Source of the DNA: Chiua virens
Lineage: Eukaryota > Basidiomycota > Agaricomycetes > Boletales > Boletaceae
Length of the DNA stretch: 64,000 nucleotides
NCBI GenBank assembly: GCA_019787685.1
Contig: JAHNUO010000063.1
Location: forward strand, 1 to 64,000
Reading direction: 5' to 3'
This document shows, one piece after another, positions 1 to 11,799 of the stretch. Under the pieces are notes generated by a model, which was given only the letters and a program-made list of their open reading frames with translations, made no database searches and had not been told where the DNA came from. Within the stretch, counting starts at the first letter, position 1, and every line of letters starts with the position of its first letter. Made by a program: the position numbers and the translations under genes.

Positions 1-215
1 CTACTCGACCCTCCACAAGTCTGATATGGCACATCGCGACGGGAAACTCACTCACCGATCCATCCTCCCGTGTATACCATAACCACGTCAAAGCCACGGA
101 ATTCAAGCTACATACCATACATCGTGTTCTCACTGGTCGACTCCCTCCGGTGTTTGTCTCCCATTTCATCCATCTCACCACAATCCTACAATATTTTCCC
201 CTGGTGCACCTACAG

Positions 216-472
216 AACTGCCGATATGTTCACAATCATGCGCCCGCCCTGAGGTCGTCGTTCGTGCTGCCCGTGACAAGGGACTCGAAGCACGTGGCTA
301 TATTTCGGTCGTCATCACATGTCCGTATTCCGGACATCCGAGCCAATTTAGGCGTCGAGATGGAGCCGGTGATGACCTATTACGGGTCAGCTTTTGGGAT
401 ACTATAGGCATGGGCATGCTGGCGGCCAGCAGCCAGCTAGGGTGCGCACAGTGCTGGAAGAAGTGTGCGTGA
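216..472 (+). CDS. possible terminal exon of an unrecognised gene
   Basis: An open frame follows a plausible intron acceptor (ctacag, ending at 215) and runs without a stop to TGA at 470-472. It is not the longest ORF here, but its amino acid composition looks protein-like (PEVVVRAARDKGLEARGY followed by a Cys/Trp-containing tail). I recognise no family. The upstream exons would lie at 1-200 or outside the window, and the frame could be accidental. The longer overlapping ORF at 394-1137 has no family resemblance and I do not support it as a gene. Confidence 0.25.
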
Positions 473-1210
473 AGATTGATCCACATTTGTACGTTCAAAC
501 ACGTTACTATCGAACAAATCAAGCCGTCCAATTTACATTATTTACATTCCAGAGTGATTGCCACTGCGAGATCAGCCCGAGACTACCGACACGTTTATCA
601 TGCGCAGATTTCACGCGTGGTGTACATAGCATAGGTTTCTTTCTAAGAAATATAGTCAGCATTGACTTTGCTCACCTTGAACAAATTGAAATTATCTGTT
701 CGCGGCGGATGGATGCAATTGAGCTGAATAGCTCCGGTGGACCTCCATGGTGGTGCAAAGGTGTGCACCATTTTGGTGTTCGAGGATGTCGCCACGTGGT
801 GTTGAGGATTCTTGGAATATACGACAGGCACACGATACTAACGGTAGAAGCAAATATCAGGTCACGGTACATCGTATCAGCGCACAATGTGAGAATCGAC
901 TCAATTGCTTGTCGACGCGGACATGCACTAGCAGTCTGGCACGAAGGTATTCTCGCTGCTCCGAAATCGATCTACGCACAATTTGCTGCGATATTCACAG
1001 TTTGGGGTATTATCATTACAAGAAAGTCCGTCGTAATTGACTGTAAGTTGACACAACGAACTCGTAAACTTGTCAGCCACTGTAAGTCACATTCAAGTAG
1101 AGAAAAGGGGGATCAGCATAGGAGTCAATCGGCATAGGTACATAGATGGCAACAAAAATAACGGGCAAGACGGGTATGAGGCAATGCAATGGGGTGCATT
1201 AACAAGTTCA
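473..1210. other. intergenic, nothing recognised
   Basis: Several overlapping ORFs up to 247 codons occur here on both strands, but none resembles a family I know and none has convincing splice context. I see no repeat or RNA gene. Confidence 0.3.
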
Positions 1211-4200
1211 TTATGCACGGATAGGCCGCCCCGACCCCAGCGTCGGACGCCCCCTCGGCCTCGGTCGATTCAGTCGTAAACCATCCGAAGGCCTATGCCA
1301 AATCAATTATTGTGCAATTTACCATCATTGGAGAGCAGACACTCACGTTATCATCGATCCTTGCGAAACGTTCACCGCTGGTGGCGCTCTGACGTTGATG
1401 TTACCGATGGTAATGCTGTTCTCCTTATTCTCAGCGCCATTGCGACCTGTGCTCCTCCTCGGCAAGCCAGACGCCCCGCGTCGTGTCGTTGGTCCGACGC
1501 GGGGCCCAGGCAGAAGTCCAAAGACACGTTCAGGCTTGTCTGAGACGAGGCACTCCTTCGACGCTGAAGCCACCGTCGACGGCACATTGGAATCAACAAC
1601 AATTTGTTGCAATGCGTTAGAAAACGGCGAAGGGTGACGAAGGACTAAGCTATCAGTTGATGCCGCATTCGCGAGCGTCGCCCGTAGATGTTCTGAAGGA
1701 GAGGATGTGAATGACGTCTTGAGAGTTCGAGGGTAAGGCGAAGGCCGACTGTTAACTCGTGATCGTGCACGGCGGGGTCGAAGGTCAGATGGAAGCGGTT
1801 TATAATTCTGCAGGGAATGTTTCCAGCATTGCTTGCATTCCCAATGGATGATGCGGAGGCTCGAACGCTAGTGAAGGTGTCAACGACCAAAAAAAGTTGC
1901 ACACAGACCACTCACATTGAGTCGTAAAGAGCGAAAACGGCGTATCCAACCACATACGTCTGCTCTCCGTAACTGCACCCTCTGCTTCGTCTCGGAGAGC
2001 ATAATACATTCTGAGCGCTGTGATCCCCGCTCATCGTCCCACAACGAAAACGAATCCACCGACGACGTTGCCGAATCCACAACATACACTTGAGATGGAT
2101 CTGATGTTTTTGTCGTAGCACCGTCAAACATCAGTGTATTCGAGGTAGAGCGTGGGACAGCGTGTTCCGAGGAGCTCGTGGGGGAAAGTGACGAGATCAG
2201 TTCTTCCTCGATGGTTTCGTAAATGGACGTTCTTGACGCGCGAGCTTGAGATATACGGCGACGGTGACCACGATGAGCACGGTCAATTGCAGCGTTGGAT
2301 GGCCGACGCGATGTAAGCAGGGTATTGAGCTGAGAGAGATCGATGCTCGACAACGATCCTTCCGAGAATGAGGAATAGCCGTCCGAAATGGAAAGTGGCG
2401 GGGTTTCGGTCCCTGAGCTCGACGTGCATGTGCTGGACCGAGAACGGTTTGTGCAACTTGGTCGCGTAAAAACGGGCATTCGGACTACAATTCAGGATGA
2501 ACACTGCTTAAAATATTACTATGCACGTACTCACATGATCCCGAGAGATCTTCGCCATTTCCCACCAGTGCTGTGGTTTCGAGGCTCTGGCGTTCGAGGA
2601 GACCGTGCTTTGCGCGAATCATGCGCTCGTCGCCAAATTTGGACGAGTCTGTAGTGGAGGCGATCGAGGGTTTCGTTTCAATGACACGTGGGATCTCGGG
2701 AGGCTCGTGATCCACTGGGTGAATGTTCTTGATACGGTTGAAGATTGTCTCAGGAGGGTTGGCCAGAATGTTCTTGCGTCGCTCCACTTGTAAGCATGGC
2801 GAACCTCCGATCATGGATGTCACGGAGCGGCGCCGTACGTGGCCACCACCGAGCATCTAGCTGCGTGTCAACAGAAGAACAGTCGAAAAAAATAGAAACC
2901 TACACTGATCATAGTGTCATCCTCCTTCGGTGGGCTATGCACACTCGGGATGCTCAGGCTGGAAATCGGGCGGTAGCGAGGAGGCTTGGCGGCCTCACCC
3001 AAGGGCTGTTCAAAGAAAGATGAATCCGTTGAGCAAACAGAGTTTCGATGACCCGTCTTCTCGAATAGGGAGTCGGTCTTCTGAGACTCGAATTGACTGT
3101 CCATAATCGAGTCATACGACGACCGCTTATCGTAATCCAAGTGTATTCGTTCCCCGCGCAGGCTACCAGCGAGGCTCGGGGGTGGCGAGGCAGAAATGGA
3201 TGTTAAAGCTATGCCACATTCGAGGGCAGAATCGAGCATCTTGTCCCCCAGACCCGGTCGCCCGATATTCGTTCCGAGAAATCACTGAGTACTGAGTCAA
3301 CCGAAATGGTAGAACGAGGTCGAGCCCAAGAGAATCGTCGACAGTTTGCGACACTGCTCATGCTTGTGTTTGAGTCGCCACGGCGATGGTAGGTGGAATT
3401 GCGATTGAGCAAACTGATAGGGGGACCAACCGATATGCCAGACTCAGGGCGCCGCTGACTGCGGCTGTACGGGTGGAGGGAGGCACGAAAGTAGAAGCTG
3501 GAGGCATCGCTGTCGACTCTCCGACGGGGTTGCCGTCGGCGGATAGAGCAAAATGTATCGTCAACAGCGGTCGACATGGTGAACGAGAAGTCGTCTGATG
3601 AGGGCCGCTCTCGCAGGCTTGGTAGCGGGACAACAGAGGCATAGTCGAAAGGGTCTACAGAACCTCCGTGAAGGACCTTGCCGTAAGATGAGACTGAAGC
3701 AATACTGTAGATCGAGTCTTGCTTCCGATGCCGCCGATTCGATGGCGCGGTAAGTTGTGGATAGAACCCGGGGCGGTCGTCACTGAATTCAAAACCTCGT
3801 CGCACTTCCGCGAACGAATCAAGTCCAGTGAAACTCAACACGGAACTGTTGCGATGATGTCCGGGGACAATGTATGAGCGTCGGACAGCATCTCGAGGCT
3901 GGGGCTTGGAACCGGCAGTAGATTCAACTTCGATAGCGTTAGCAAGAATAGATTTCATCAATGAGCTCTCGTCACCAGTAAATAAGCCTATAGAGAGAGA
4001 TCTTGCGACATTGGGGGGTGGAATGATATCGGAGAGTGTTAGCGGCGAGCCTTCTTTCGGGGACGGCTTTCCGCCAAACTTGAAGTCACGATTGAGTTCT
4101 CCGTTTGACGGACAAGCGGCAGCAGAAGGGGTGATTCGGGGGGCTCGAGGCGCGATGACATTGAGTAACTCCTCCTCGGATGCAGCTGGAGTAAAACTAT

Positions 4201-7200
4201 GTGATCCAGGGAGTAAAGAGGGCTCTGCGTTATCATCGATTGGGAAGCTTCTAAGCGAGACACTGCGAGATTCGTAGTCGATCGGAATGTTGAACGAACA
4301 CTCGCCTGCCCGGGACAGCTCGTCTTGTAGCGTAGGAAGCTTCGGAATCGGCGGCAAGTCCTCGAAGTCGTACCGGAGGTCAATCTTGGCGGGAGTACGG
4401 AACGCGTTTTCTAGCTGCTCGATGAAGCTACGACGGTCGGAGACACCAGACTCGCGTAGTTTTCGTAACTCCCCAGTGAAATCAAAGGACCTCTTTGTAT
4501 CATCCTCGGATTCACCACCCTCGAGATCGGCATGGTGGTCATCCTCATCGATCACCGTTGCCCGGAAGACGGGCACATCAACTAGCGAACTCCTTAGAGA
4601 GGAGCTGTCCACCATGGGCAAAGGCAACTCCGGCGGCATCCCTGGAGAAGGAGGCGCCGCTGTCTTGGGACGAAATGATATTGTATTGTCACCCTCTTGA
4701 TCGGAATTCGACAAGATGACCTGCAACTCGTCAGGGATGTCGGAGTCCGGATCGCTCCCGTCGCAGTCCTGTTCGGCGATACTGCCCACGGAACCACCCA
4801 TGGTCCCAGTGAGTCCAAGGCTGCGGCGGGCCTCGGGAAGGATAGGTAGGTTATCATTGTCAAGAGCCGACTGTGTAGCCAAGGAGGACCTCTTGCGAAG
4901 GAGACTCTGCGCTTTCTTGAATACCGGGGAAGTAGAAAAACTTGTTCGAGACTCCGACTTGGAGTGACCGGACCCGAATGTCATAGCTGATGGGGAACGA
5001 TCGATTGCATTCCCAACGAACGGCAAAGCGCCTGAGGAAGACCTCGCTATAGTCTTCGATACAGGAAAACGGCTAGTGGCTGGGCGAAGTGCTTTGAAGA
5101 CCGGGGATGGGTCTGCAGCTGGTGCAGGCGTCATTGTTCGCCTGTGAGACCGGACGGTCGCAGTGTTGTCTTGGAAATTCACTCTGATTGTACCCGGGGA
5201 AGGTTTCGAAGGAGAAATGCTCGCGTTCAACGTGGACCATGGTGCAATGTTCTGCCCCATCTGCACATCAGTGTTCTTTGAACTCAATTGCGCATACGGC
5301 CGGAGAGAAACCATCGACGGATTCTTGTGGCGCAATCCCTTCACCGGACTCTCCGCTGTCAAGCGATTGTTGGACGCCGAATTTGTGGGCGTCTCAGATA
5401 GGAACGAAGAGCGTCGACTCATTGGCGTCATCTCGACACTTCCTGGAGTCGCCTCCAGGTCGAGTCTGTTGATTAAATGAGCCAGGTCATCAGTTGCGGC
5501 GTCCAACAAGGACATGACGGCGTCATCTAAGGCAGCATCAATGCCGGCTTGCATGTGAATAGTATTGGTTACTTACTATCATCTCCTTCGTGGATTGGTT
5601 GGGGTCGACTCCGACCGAGAGGCTGGTCCGACATTGGCCGAGGGCGCACGCGTTTCCCGGGCGTTTCCGTAGGCGACTCGCCATCAACAGTGGCGCCCTG
5701 GATGGCAGAGGTGGCTATCGGTGGCTGTTCCGTCACATCCTGCTCACGTCCCGACACAATCCCAGGAAATAGCGCCGCTAGTGGGGTCCTCTTCTGGCCA
5801 TCTGACGATGACTTGCGGGTAGAATCCTTCGTACTCTTGGACTTCTTGCTCTTCTTCTTGCATTCCTCTTTCTCGTTTCTCCTGGCCTTCTTGTCCTTTT
5901 GACGGATCTCCTTCACTGTCTCTAATCCTACTTCATCCCACTTCACAGAAGCGGCTGCCGAACTCCCCGAGGATTCACGAGAACCGGAGGATTTCGTGGA
6001 CATCGGACGAAGAGAGGACACAGTAGACATGGCTGAGCCGGATCGACCACGCGCAAGAATTCCGCCGCCCAGTAACGTGGTAGAGTCCATCGATAGACGA
6101 TGATTTCCATTGTTGACCGCCTCTGTCGATGATTCTGCGGATCCGGTGCGAGACGAACGTAGTCGCATCGTCGAAGGGAGGCCGATGCCCAAGATGCTCG
6201 CCTTCTTCTTCCCGAGAGTTTTGAACTCGTTCTTGGAGCCGGAAGGGCTTGGTGTCAACGCGCCCGCTTCAAAGCTACTGCCCGAATAGCGAATCGTCTC
6301 TTTTGTTCTTTCCTTTTCCTTCTCTTTTTCCTTTTCCTTCTTTTTCTTCTTTTTCTTTCCGTCCGACTCCTTATCTGTGGTAACTGGCGCAGCAGCAACG
6401 GATGTGTCGGGATTGGGCATATTCTTGAGCTGAGCCCAGCTCCCAATGCGGGCAAGCGAACGCACAGAGCGCATAGCCCTGATGGCAACGGAGTCCTTAC
6501 CACTCCCCGATCCTGTAGCAGCAGCCGCAGCAGCCGCAGGCGGAGCGGGAATGCCTGATTGTTCTAGTGGAGCGTCGGAGTTGCCTGGGTGAATCGGACC
6601 CTTGAGCAGAATGCTCGAATCTAAAGAATTGAACCGCGTGCGCGTGTCAGAAGGCTTATTAGGTGGTTCAGGAGCTAAAAACATGATCAGCAAAGGGACT
6701 CAACGGTCCTTAAGTGAGCCACTCACACTTTGCGCGATCCTTATCTTTTTCCTTATCCTTTTCTTTGGAGTCCTTCCTTCCGCGCCCAATGCTCCACCAT
6801 TTCTGATTCTCATCCACCTTCATCTTCAATACGCTGTCCCTCTTCCCTTTCTCCTTCTTCTCATTCGGTTTGGAAGCGCAAGGAACATTAGTCACCTCCC
6901 CAAGTGTTCCCCATCGTAATCCATCCAGCGCCAAGCGTGATTTTTTCTTCTTCACCATCAAAATCTCCCCAATGTCAGGATCGTTCGCGGGATCGACATA
7001 AATTTCGAACCCGTTGTCCCCGTTCTTGGCTGACGCGCCCCTGACACGTCTGACTACGTCCGAGAAATCTTGCTCGCGCCCGTGCGCTGCGGAAGACGAT
7101 GTCCCAAGAAGACTAAGCTTTGACTTCTTGGGCACGAGACGCTTTCGTGACTTTTCCCCATTTGGAACTGGTTTTGGAGCGATTGGAACAGGTGAGGCCT

Positions 7201-7378
7201 CGGAAGTTGCCCATGGTGCGACACGGCTGGTGTCGCTGGTTGGATTGGAGTCGCAAGGAGTAGCTGTTATCAAGCAGATGGTTGGTATCTGGGGTTTGAA
7301 CGTGGGTGTAGCGAGTGGGGATGGAGACCGCGAGCGAACGATATCCGTCGTAGTTCGTGAAAGCAATTGCAGAGGCAT
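1211..7378 (-). CDS. very long Ser-rich conserved fungal protein, multi-exon, with apparent frameshifts
   Basis: The minus-strand gene reads from ATG at 7378 through a first exon (7378 to about 6710), a second exon (about 6693-5569) with a Lys/Glu tract, and a 2.3-kb exon (about 5554-3260). Smaller 3' exons follow, and the last ends at TAA (1211-1213) after an intron at 1293-1346. The protein is low in complexity and rich in Ser, Pro and Arg. Conserved-looking islands are an alpha-helical patch near the start of the large exon (LLDAATDDLAHLINRLDLEA), a GRPGLGDKM island, a HRRRISQARASR island, a YYALRDEAEGAV...DTPFSLF island and a RPRPRGRP C-terminus. I remember these from long uncharacterised Agaricomycete proteins, but no function is known to me. 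Three one-base frame switches (near 3270, 2010 and 1820) are needed to keep the islands in one protein. They could be assembly indels or decay. Confidence 0.7.
6303..6357 (-). repeat. Lys/Glu low-complexity tract inside a coding exon
   Basis: The plus strand is a run of ttttcctt/cttc units. In the minus-strand frame of the Ser-rich gene this gives alternating Lys and Glu (KEKEKEKEKE). It is a purine-rich simple repeat within coding sequence, prone to length variation. Confidence 0.8.
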
Positions 7379-8167
7379 TGGTTAATAAAAGAAAAGTTCG
7401 TTATGTGCAGATAAACCGTAGGCCGAGTGAGTCGTCGAATCGTTATGAAGCAAGCAAGCTTCGGAAGGTCAAAAGCAATTAAAGAGTTGAAACGAGCAAA
7501 AAGATGCGTGCAAGAGAAATATGGGTAGTGCAAACGTGAAATGGGTGGTCGTTAGATCTTGATGGTCGTAACTGCAATGCGTTCAACGTTTGAAACGGAT
7601 AAATCTTGTTAGATCCCAAGCGGTACCAAGAGCGAAGTTAGAGTGTCGTATATCGAAAACGAATCGTGAGCTGGAAGAACTCGTGAACCCCTTGTATTAG
7701 CAAACTGAAAGATCCCTGCACTGTCTATCCGTCAGTAATTGGTTTCACGCATACATAGGCCGACCACTGACCTAGGCAACGAAGCAAATTACTTACGGAC
7801 GTGAACAACAAGGCTCGCGAGGACGGCAATGATGAGGCCGACGATGGCGGGCACTTGTTCTTTAACGACAGCGTAGGAGAGAGAAAGGCTCAAGAGCGTT
7901 CGGGTCGAGCATGAATTCGAACTTGTTTGTGCTTGTAGGTGTACATACAAACAACGCGTAAACAAAACGCGTCCAAAAAGCAGAGCACGGGACCCAGCGC
8001 TTATATTATAACAACGTCCCACTTGATTAGACACAAAGTAAAAACAGCTTTCGTACACTAAGTAACCACAGGTCCAAGAGGAAATGAGTGTAAAGGCAAG
8101 GGAAACGAGCGTGCAAATAATTAATAATTATGTGTCAAGAATAAGTACCTCCACAGTTCACCATTAT
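7379..8167. other. intergenic region with a possible small membrane-peptide exon
   Basis: This lies upstream of the Ser-rich gene and downstream of the metacaspase. On the minus strand at about 7790-7875 an open frame encodes a 20-residue hydrophobic segment (VPAIVGLIIAVLASLVVHV) that runs exactly to a consensus donor (GTAAGT). It may be an exon of a very small membrane protein, but I find no convincing in-frame ATG or next exon. Otherwise nothing is recognised. Confidence 0.3.
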
Positions 8168-10161
8168 TCACAAGATAAATCGCAAGTGGGTATCCTACAC
8201 AATTATCAGTCAACTTCGATTCTATGGGCGCAAACACGTACGATGTAGTGTCCGCTCGACAATTGCGCCTTCTGCGTAAAATGCGGCTGCACGATATCAC
8301 GAATAGATTGCAGCAACTCCAAATAACTCTGCGCGGGCTTCCGAGCTAGGACCTGCTGTCAGAATTGGTTTCTAATGCGTGCGCCTTACTTACTCAACGC
8401 CGTTATGAACGCCTGATATTGATCTAGGTCAGGGACGCTTATCAACTAGGGAGTAGAATGTCGCTCACATAGCTCATCGCACCAACAGCTACCCCTCCTT
8501 GAACAGTGTCCGCGCTTGTCTGATCATCTCTGCATGCTGCGAACGATATGACGTCTGCCTGGCTCGTGTTCTGTAACTGGGCTCGGGCAGTGCTCGTAGG
8601 GTCTTTCAATCGTCCGTCGTGATGATACTGCCAAATCGGAGATCCAGTTGCATCTTCCGGTAAAAGAACATGTCTGACATACCATGAACGGTAGATCTGA
8701 CAATTCGAAACATCAGTCGTAGTCATAGGAAGGCAAGTCCGAGCATGCGTACCAAGCGTCGTCCCCGAATGGCACGACTAAAACTCATCAGCACTAACGA
8801 AAGTCATCATTCGGATAAATCTTACGTCAAAGATGGCCTGCAGTGATGCGTTTCAATGAAAAACATTGACCCCGGCAGGATATAAATACTCACAGTTAGT
8901 CGACACCCACGTGGAAGTGGCTTCACCTTCGTTATGGGAAATCAAACAAAGAGTCTGTCGATCAATAGAATCTTGCATACCATAATTTGATGCATCTCCT
9001 GTTAACCCGTCATTATCATAACTATCATTCCAAGGTAATCAACTCACGTCATCTACAATCACACCCGCTGCCTTGTAGTCCACCGGGTATATTACTAAGA
9101 GAGCAAGTTTAACCAACGACAGCCATCGCAAGAAAAGAGAACGACTCACCCTCATCAAAACCACTTAATTCGTCACCATGGGTATCAGGTATTTGACCAC
9201 CATGTCCGGAATCTGTGGGAAAAAAGGACAAAGTTACAGACATCAATAGTCACGATGCCAGGTTTCCGTACAATGAAAGAATAGTGAATCGTGAGACTTG
9301 GCATCCTTTACAAGCCATTTCATAGCCTCGATTATATTCCGCCTTGTAGGCATCTGTCGCGGGTTCGTGGTCTGATCCATCAACATGACGATGTCCCCAT
9401 CCTTGAAACCCCATTGTCCTGAAATGGGGGATAAACGTGGTGTTGAGAGCGGGAAAAAAAAAGAAAATTTACGAGTGAGGAAACGCTTTATATTCTTGAT
9501 ATCGTTGATGCACCCACGAAGCTCGCGTTTCTGGCCTGTGTAGTTGATGCCGATCTGAATTCAACACAATTGGACGATATTCCCATCAAGTGTCGCATAG
9601 ATAATACTGTTTACTCACACAAAGTGCCTTCTTTCGTCCAGTGCACCTCGAGTACTTATGTCCACTTGTTACACGGGGTTGTAGCATTAGCGGATTCGAC
9701 GGTGATGGATTCATAACCACGAGTCTGGAAGCACTCCCGGCAGAATGCGATCGACGGCGACCTTGCGTCGGCTGCTGTGCAACAGCGGAGTACGCAGGAC
9801 GAGACGTTGTAACGGGAACTCCTCGATCGAATGGGTACGAACTCTGAGCAGATGTCTGGCGAGATCGAGGGCGAGATGTCGAATCTGCATAGTGAACATG
9901 CCGAGATGTTGCTGCTGACACACTACGTGATTGAGGTCGGTACCCCTGCGAATGTTGACGGTGGCTCGAATGGTGACGTGAGGGAGTATTGATGGGAAAG
10001 GGTTGTATAGTTGATATCTGAGGTGGGCCAGGGGGGTAAGGAGGGTGATGCGTCCCTGGGATGAATTGGGGAGGGACAGCAGAACGCGGGAAAGTATGGT
10101 AAGAGGCACTGAAAACCGGGAAATGAGGACCATCTCGTTTGCAGCTGAACATTTCACTCAC
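8168..10161 (-). CDS. type I metacaspase (caspase-like cysteine protease)
   Basis: Metacaspases are Cys proteases with Arg/Lys specificity (clan CD, family C14) that act in fungal stress responses and cell death. The N-terminal exon (about 10161-9619) is Pro/Gln/Ser-rich, the usual prodomain, and ends with GRKKALC. Later exons give IGINYTGQKRELRGCINDIKN, then GFKDGDIVMLMDQ. The catalytic His is in HYSGHGGQIPDTHGDE (exon junction between FH and YS). The catalytic Cys is in AIFD-SCHSGTTLD. The substrate-pocket strand DVISFAACRDDQTSADT and GAMSYAF follow, and the last exon ends ...DTHLRFIL at TGA (8168-8170). Both catalytic residues are present, so the enzyme should be active. The gene is cut into about a dozen exons, two of them microexons (12 and 18 nt). 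The true start may lie further upstream (10190-10600), where more Pro-rich exons are possible. Confidence 0.88.
8826..8837 (-). other. 12-nt microexon of the metacaspase
   Basis: On the minus strand the sequence is flanked by ctgcag acceptor and gtaaga donor. It encodes exactly Ala-Ile-Phe-Asp, the beta-strand residues that directly precede the catalytic SCHSG of metacaspases. Without it the core is broken. Confidence 0.8.
8981..8998 (-). other. 18-nt microexon of the metacaspase
   Basis: On the minus strand it is bounded by an acceptor (ttaacag) and a donor (gtatgc). It encodes Glu-Met-His-Gln-Ile-Met, matching the D-D-E-(L/M)-(N/H) stretch expected after the conserved YPVDY block of metacaspases. 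Confidence 0.75.
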
Positions 10162-11100
10162 CGGGAGCTCCTAGTAGGATATACGACATTCAGTAACATG
10201 CTTTTATACTACGACAAAGAAGCGAATCACTTGAGAGTAGACCTCTTTGGTGGAGGGGCGGTTGGCAAACTGTAAGGGGTGAACGGTGTAGGGTATGCTT
10301 GTCTGTGGACAAGGATTGAGATATGAGGAGAACCACAACATAAGCGCTCACTTCATTTGCGGTGCATACATTGGGCTGCTTCATGGTTGTCAGTAACTGT
10401 ATTTCGAATTAATTCTAGGGCCATACTTGTGCGGTGGGTAGCGTCGACGCGAGGACCTCCGTTCTTGAGGAGAATGGTCCCCTCGCATATCCCATCCCAT
10501 CGCATTGATTTGGGTATACGCTTTGTAGCGCGGGAAGCAGGAAAAGATAGGACACCCTGGCATGATGGAAGTATCATCGGGCGGGGGAATCAACTATGTC
10601 GCGTGCCTTTTATAGTGAGAAGACACAGGAAACTTACAAGGAGCGGGGCAACTCACGTGTCCTAGTAGAGCCTGGTGAGACAAAGGAGGCGCGCAGAGCG
10701 CTGCATTTCGACGCCAACGTCGGCTTTATTTGACTGTTGACTCGGATGCTGGCATCTTGTCATGGGCCTGCGAAACAACTACACTCTCCAAATATAGGCT
10801 TCTTAGTCGTCCACTCGGATTTACCCGTACGCAGTGTACGACTGCCATAGTACACCGTGGGCTGTGTACACTTAACAAGTACCCGTGTCGCCTCCGTAGT
10901 AGATTGGCTGGGTGGAAGGCGCAGCGGTGATAGAGCGCCGGCGGTCGTGATGGATAGAGTCATTGTTTGGCGTTTCGAGTCATTCGATCCCCGCAATCGG
11001 TCATGAACCTGTGACGTCAATGGCTAATGATACATACCCCCCTACAAAGTCCGGCGGCAGGTCTCAGCCAGCGGCTCTCTGAGGTAAACTGACAATGCTT
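10162..11100. other. metacaspase upstream region, no gene called
   Basis: The first 450 bases may hold extra Pro-rich 5' exons and the promoter of the metacaspase (minus-strand ORFs near 10390-10593 are Arg/Tyr/Pro-rich). From about 10620 to 11100 I see no gene, repeat or RNA. Confidence 0.35.
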
Positions 11101-11296
11101 TAAGGAGAACGACATCCGCCGCCAACCACTGGAGTCTGTCAATGGCAGATCGGATCCTGGAAACCGCAGTCGCCAACCAGTGCTGTCCAGCACAATGTTC
11201 CAAAACATTCTCGGAATGTGTATTCCGAAAGTTTTCGCGGGTCTGCCAGCGTGTAAGTATCACGAGGGCTTGGCTGGTGGTCGATGACCATGTAGT
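11101..11296. repeat. direct repeat copy 1 (about 196 bp) upstream of the HNH gene
   Basis: This stretch, from taaggagaacgacatccgcc to gtcgatgaccatgtagt, recurs in the same orientation at 13216-13412 with only a few substitutions and small indels. It contains an internal imperfect palindrome around the paired ttcc.../...ggaa motifs near 11200 (acattctcggaatgtgtatt). The two copies bracket the HNH gene. Confidence 0.9.
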
Positions 11297-11799
11297 ATAG
11301 GGATCGATGCAGTGTTGAACTATGATTACCATCGGTACACACGTAATACTTGATACTTTCAGGGTTTTTGTGGTTATTGTAGTATCCAAAGCATTGTGCT
11401 GGCTATGTTTTAGCGAACAATAATTGCGTGTTTGGCTTCGCTGTATGCGACATAAATGAACAACATCAAACAAGGACATCTGATAGACATTTTCATCGCC
11501 TTTGAGTCAACTTGCGACTTGTACGGAACCAATCCGTGCTACTAATAGCGCCAAGTGAGACCGCTCCTCGTCGACCTCACACCCGCACCTAACTGACTCA
11601 TCCAAGGTGCTTCTATACCACAGGGTGGCACTGTATGAAACACAGACCACCCAAGAGATAATTCTACCCCTGTCACGGTGTAGCTCTCGCCAGGTACTAA
11701 GTTCATCAAACTGAATCTTTGAATGCGCCTCTTAGTCACCTGGCACTACATATCCCCGTTTACACCATACCTTATCCTGGAATCATCGTCTCCCCATAG
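11297..11799. other. HNH gene upstream region
   Basis: No gene is recognised. The region lies between direct repeat copy 1 and the HNH start codon and presumably carries the promoter. A stretch around 11429 (gtgtttggcttcg) also occurs directly after repeat copy 2 at 13411, so copy 2 may lack about 130 bases relative to copy 1. Confidence 0.4.

Noticed and set aside
394..1137. 247-codon plus-strand ORF at the left end
   Set aside because: Its predicted protein has no family resemblance and it overlaps a better-looking exon in another frame. Several other ORFs of similar quality overlap it, so it is probably chance.
7789..8058. 89-codon minus-strand ORF as a complete gene
   Set aside because: Only its last third, a hydrophobic segment, looks coding, and it runs into a splice donor. 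No start or following exon could be found, so I mention it only as a possible exon.
11042..11479. 145-codon minus-strand ORF across direct repeat copy 1
   Set aside because: It exists because the repeat is open in that frame. The corresponding frame in copy 2 is different and no family is recognisable.
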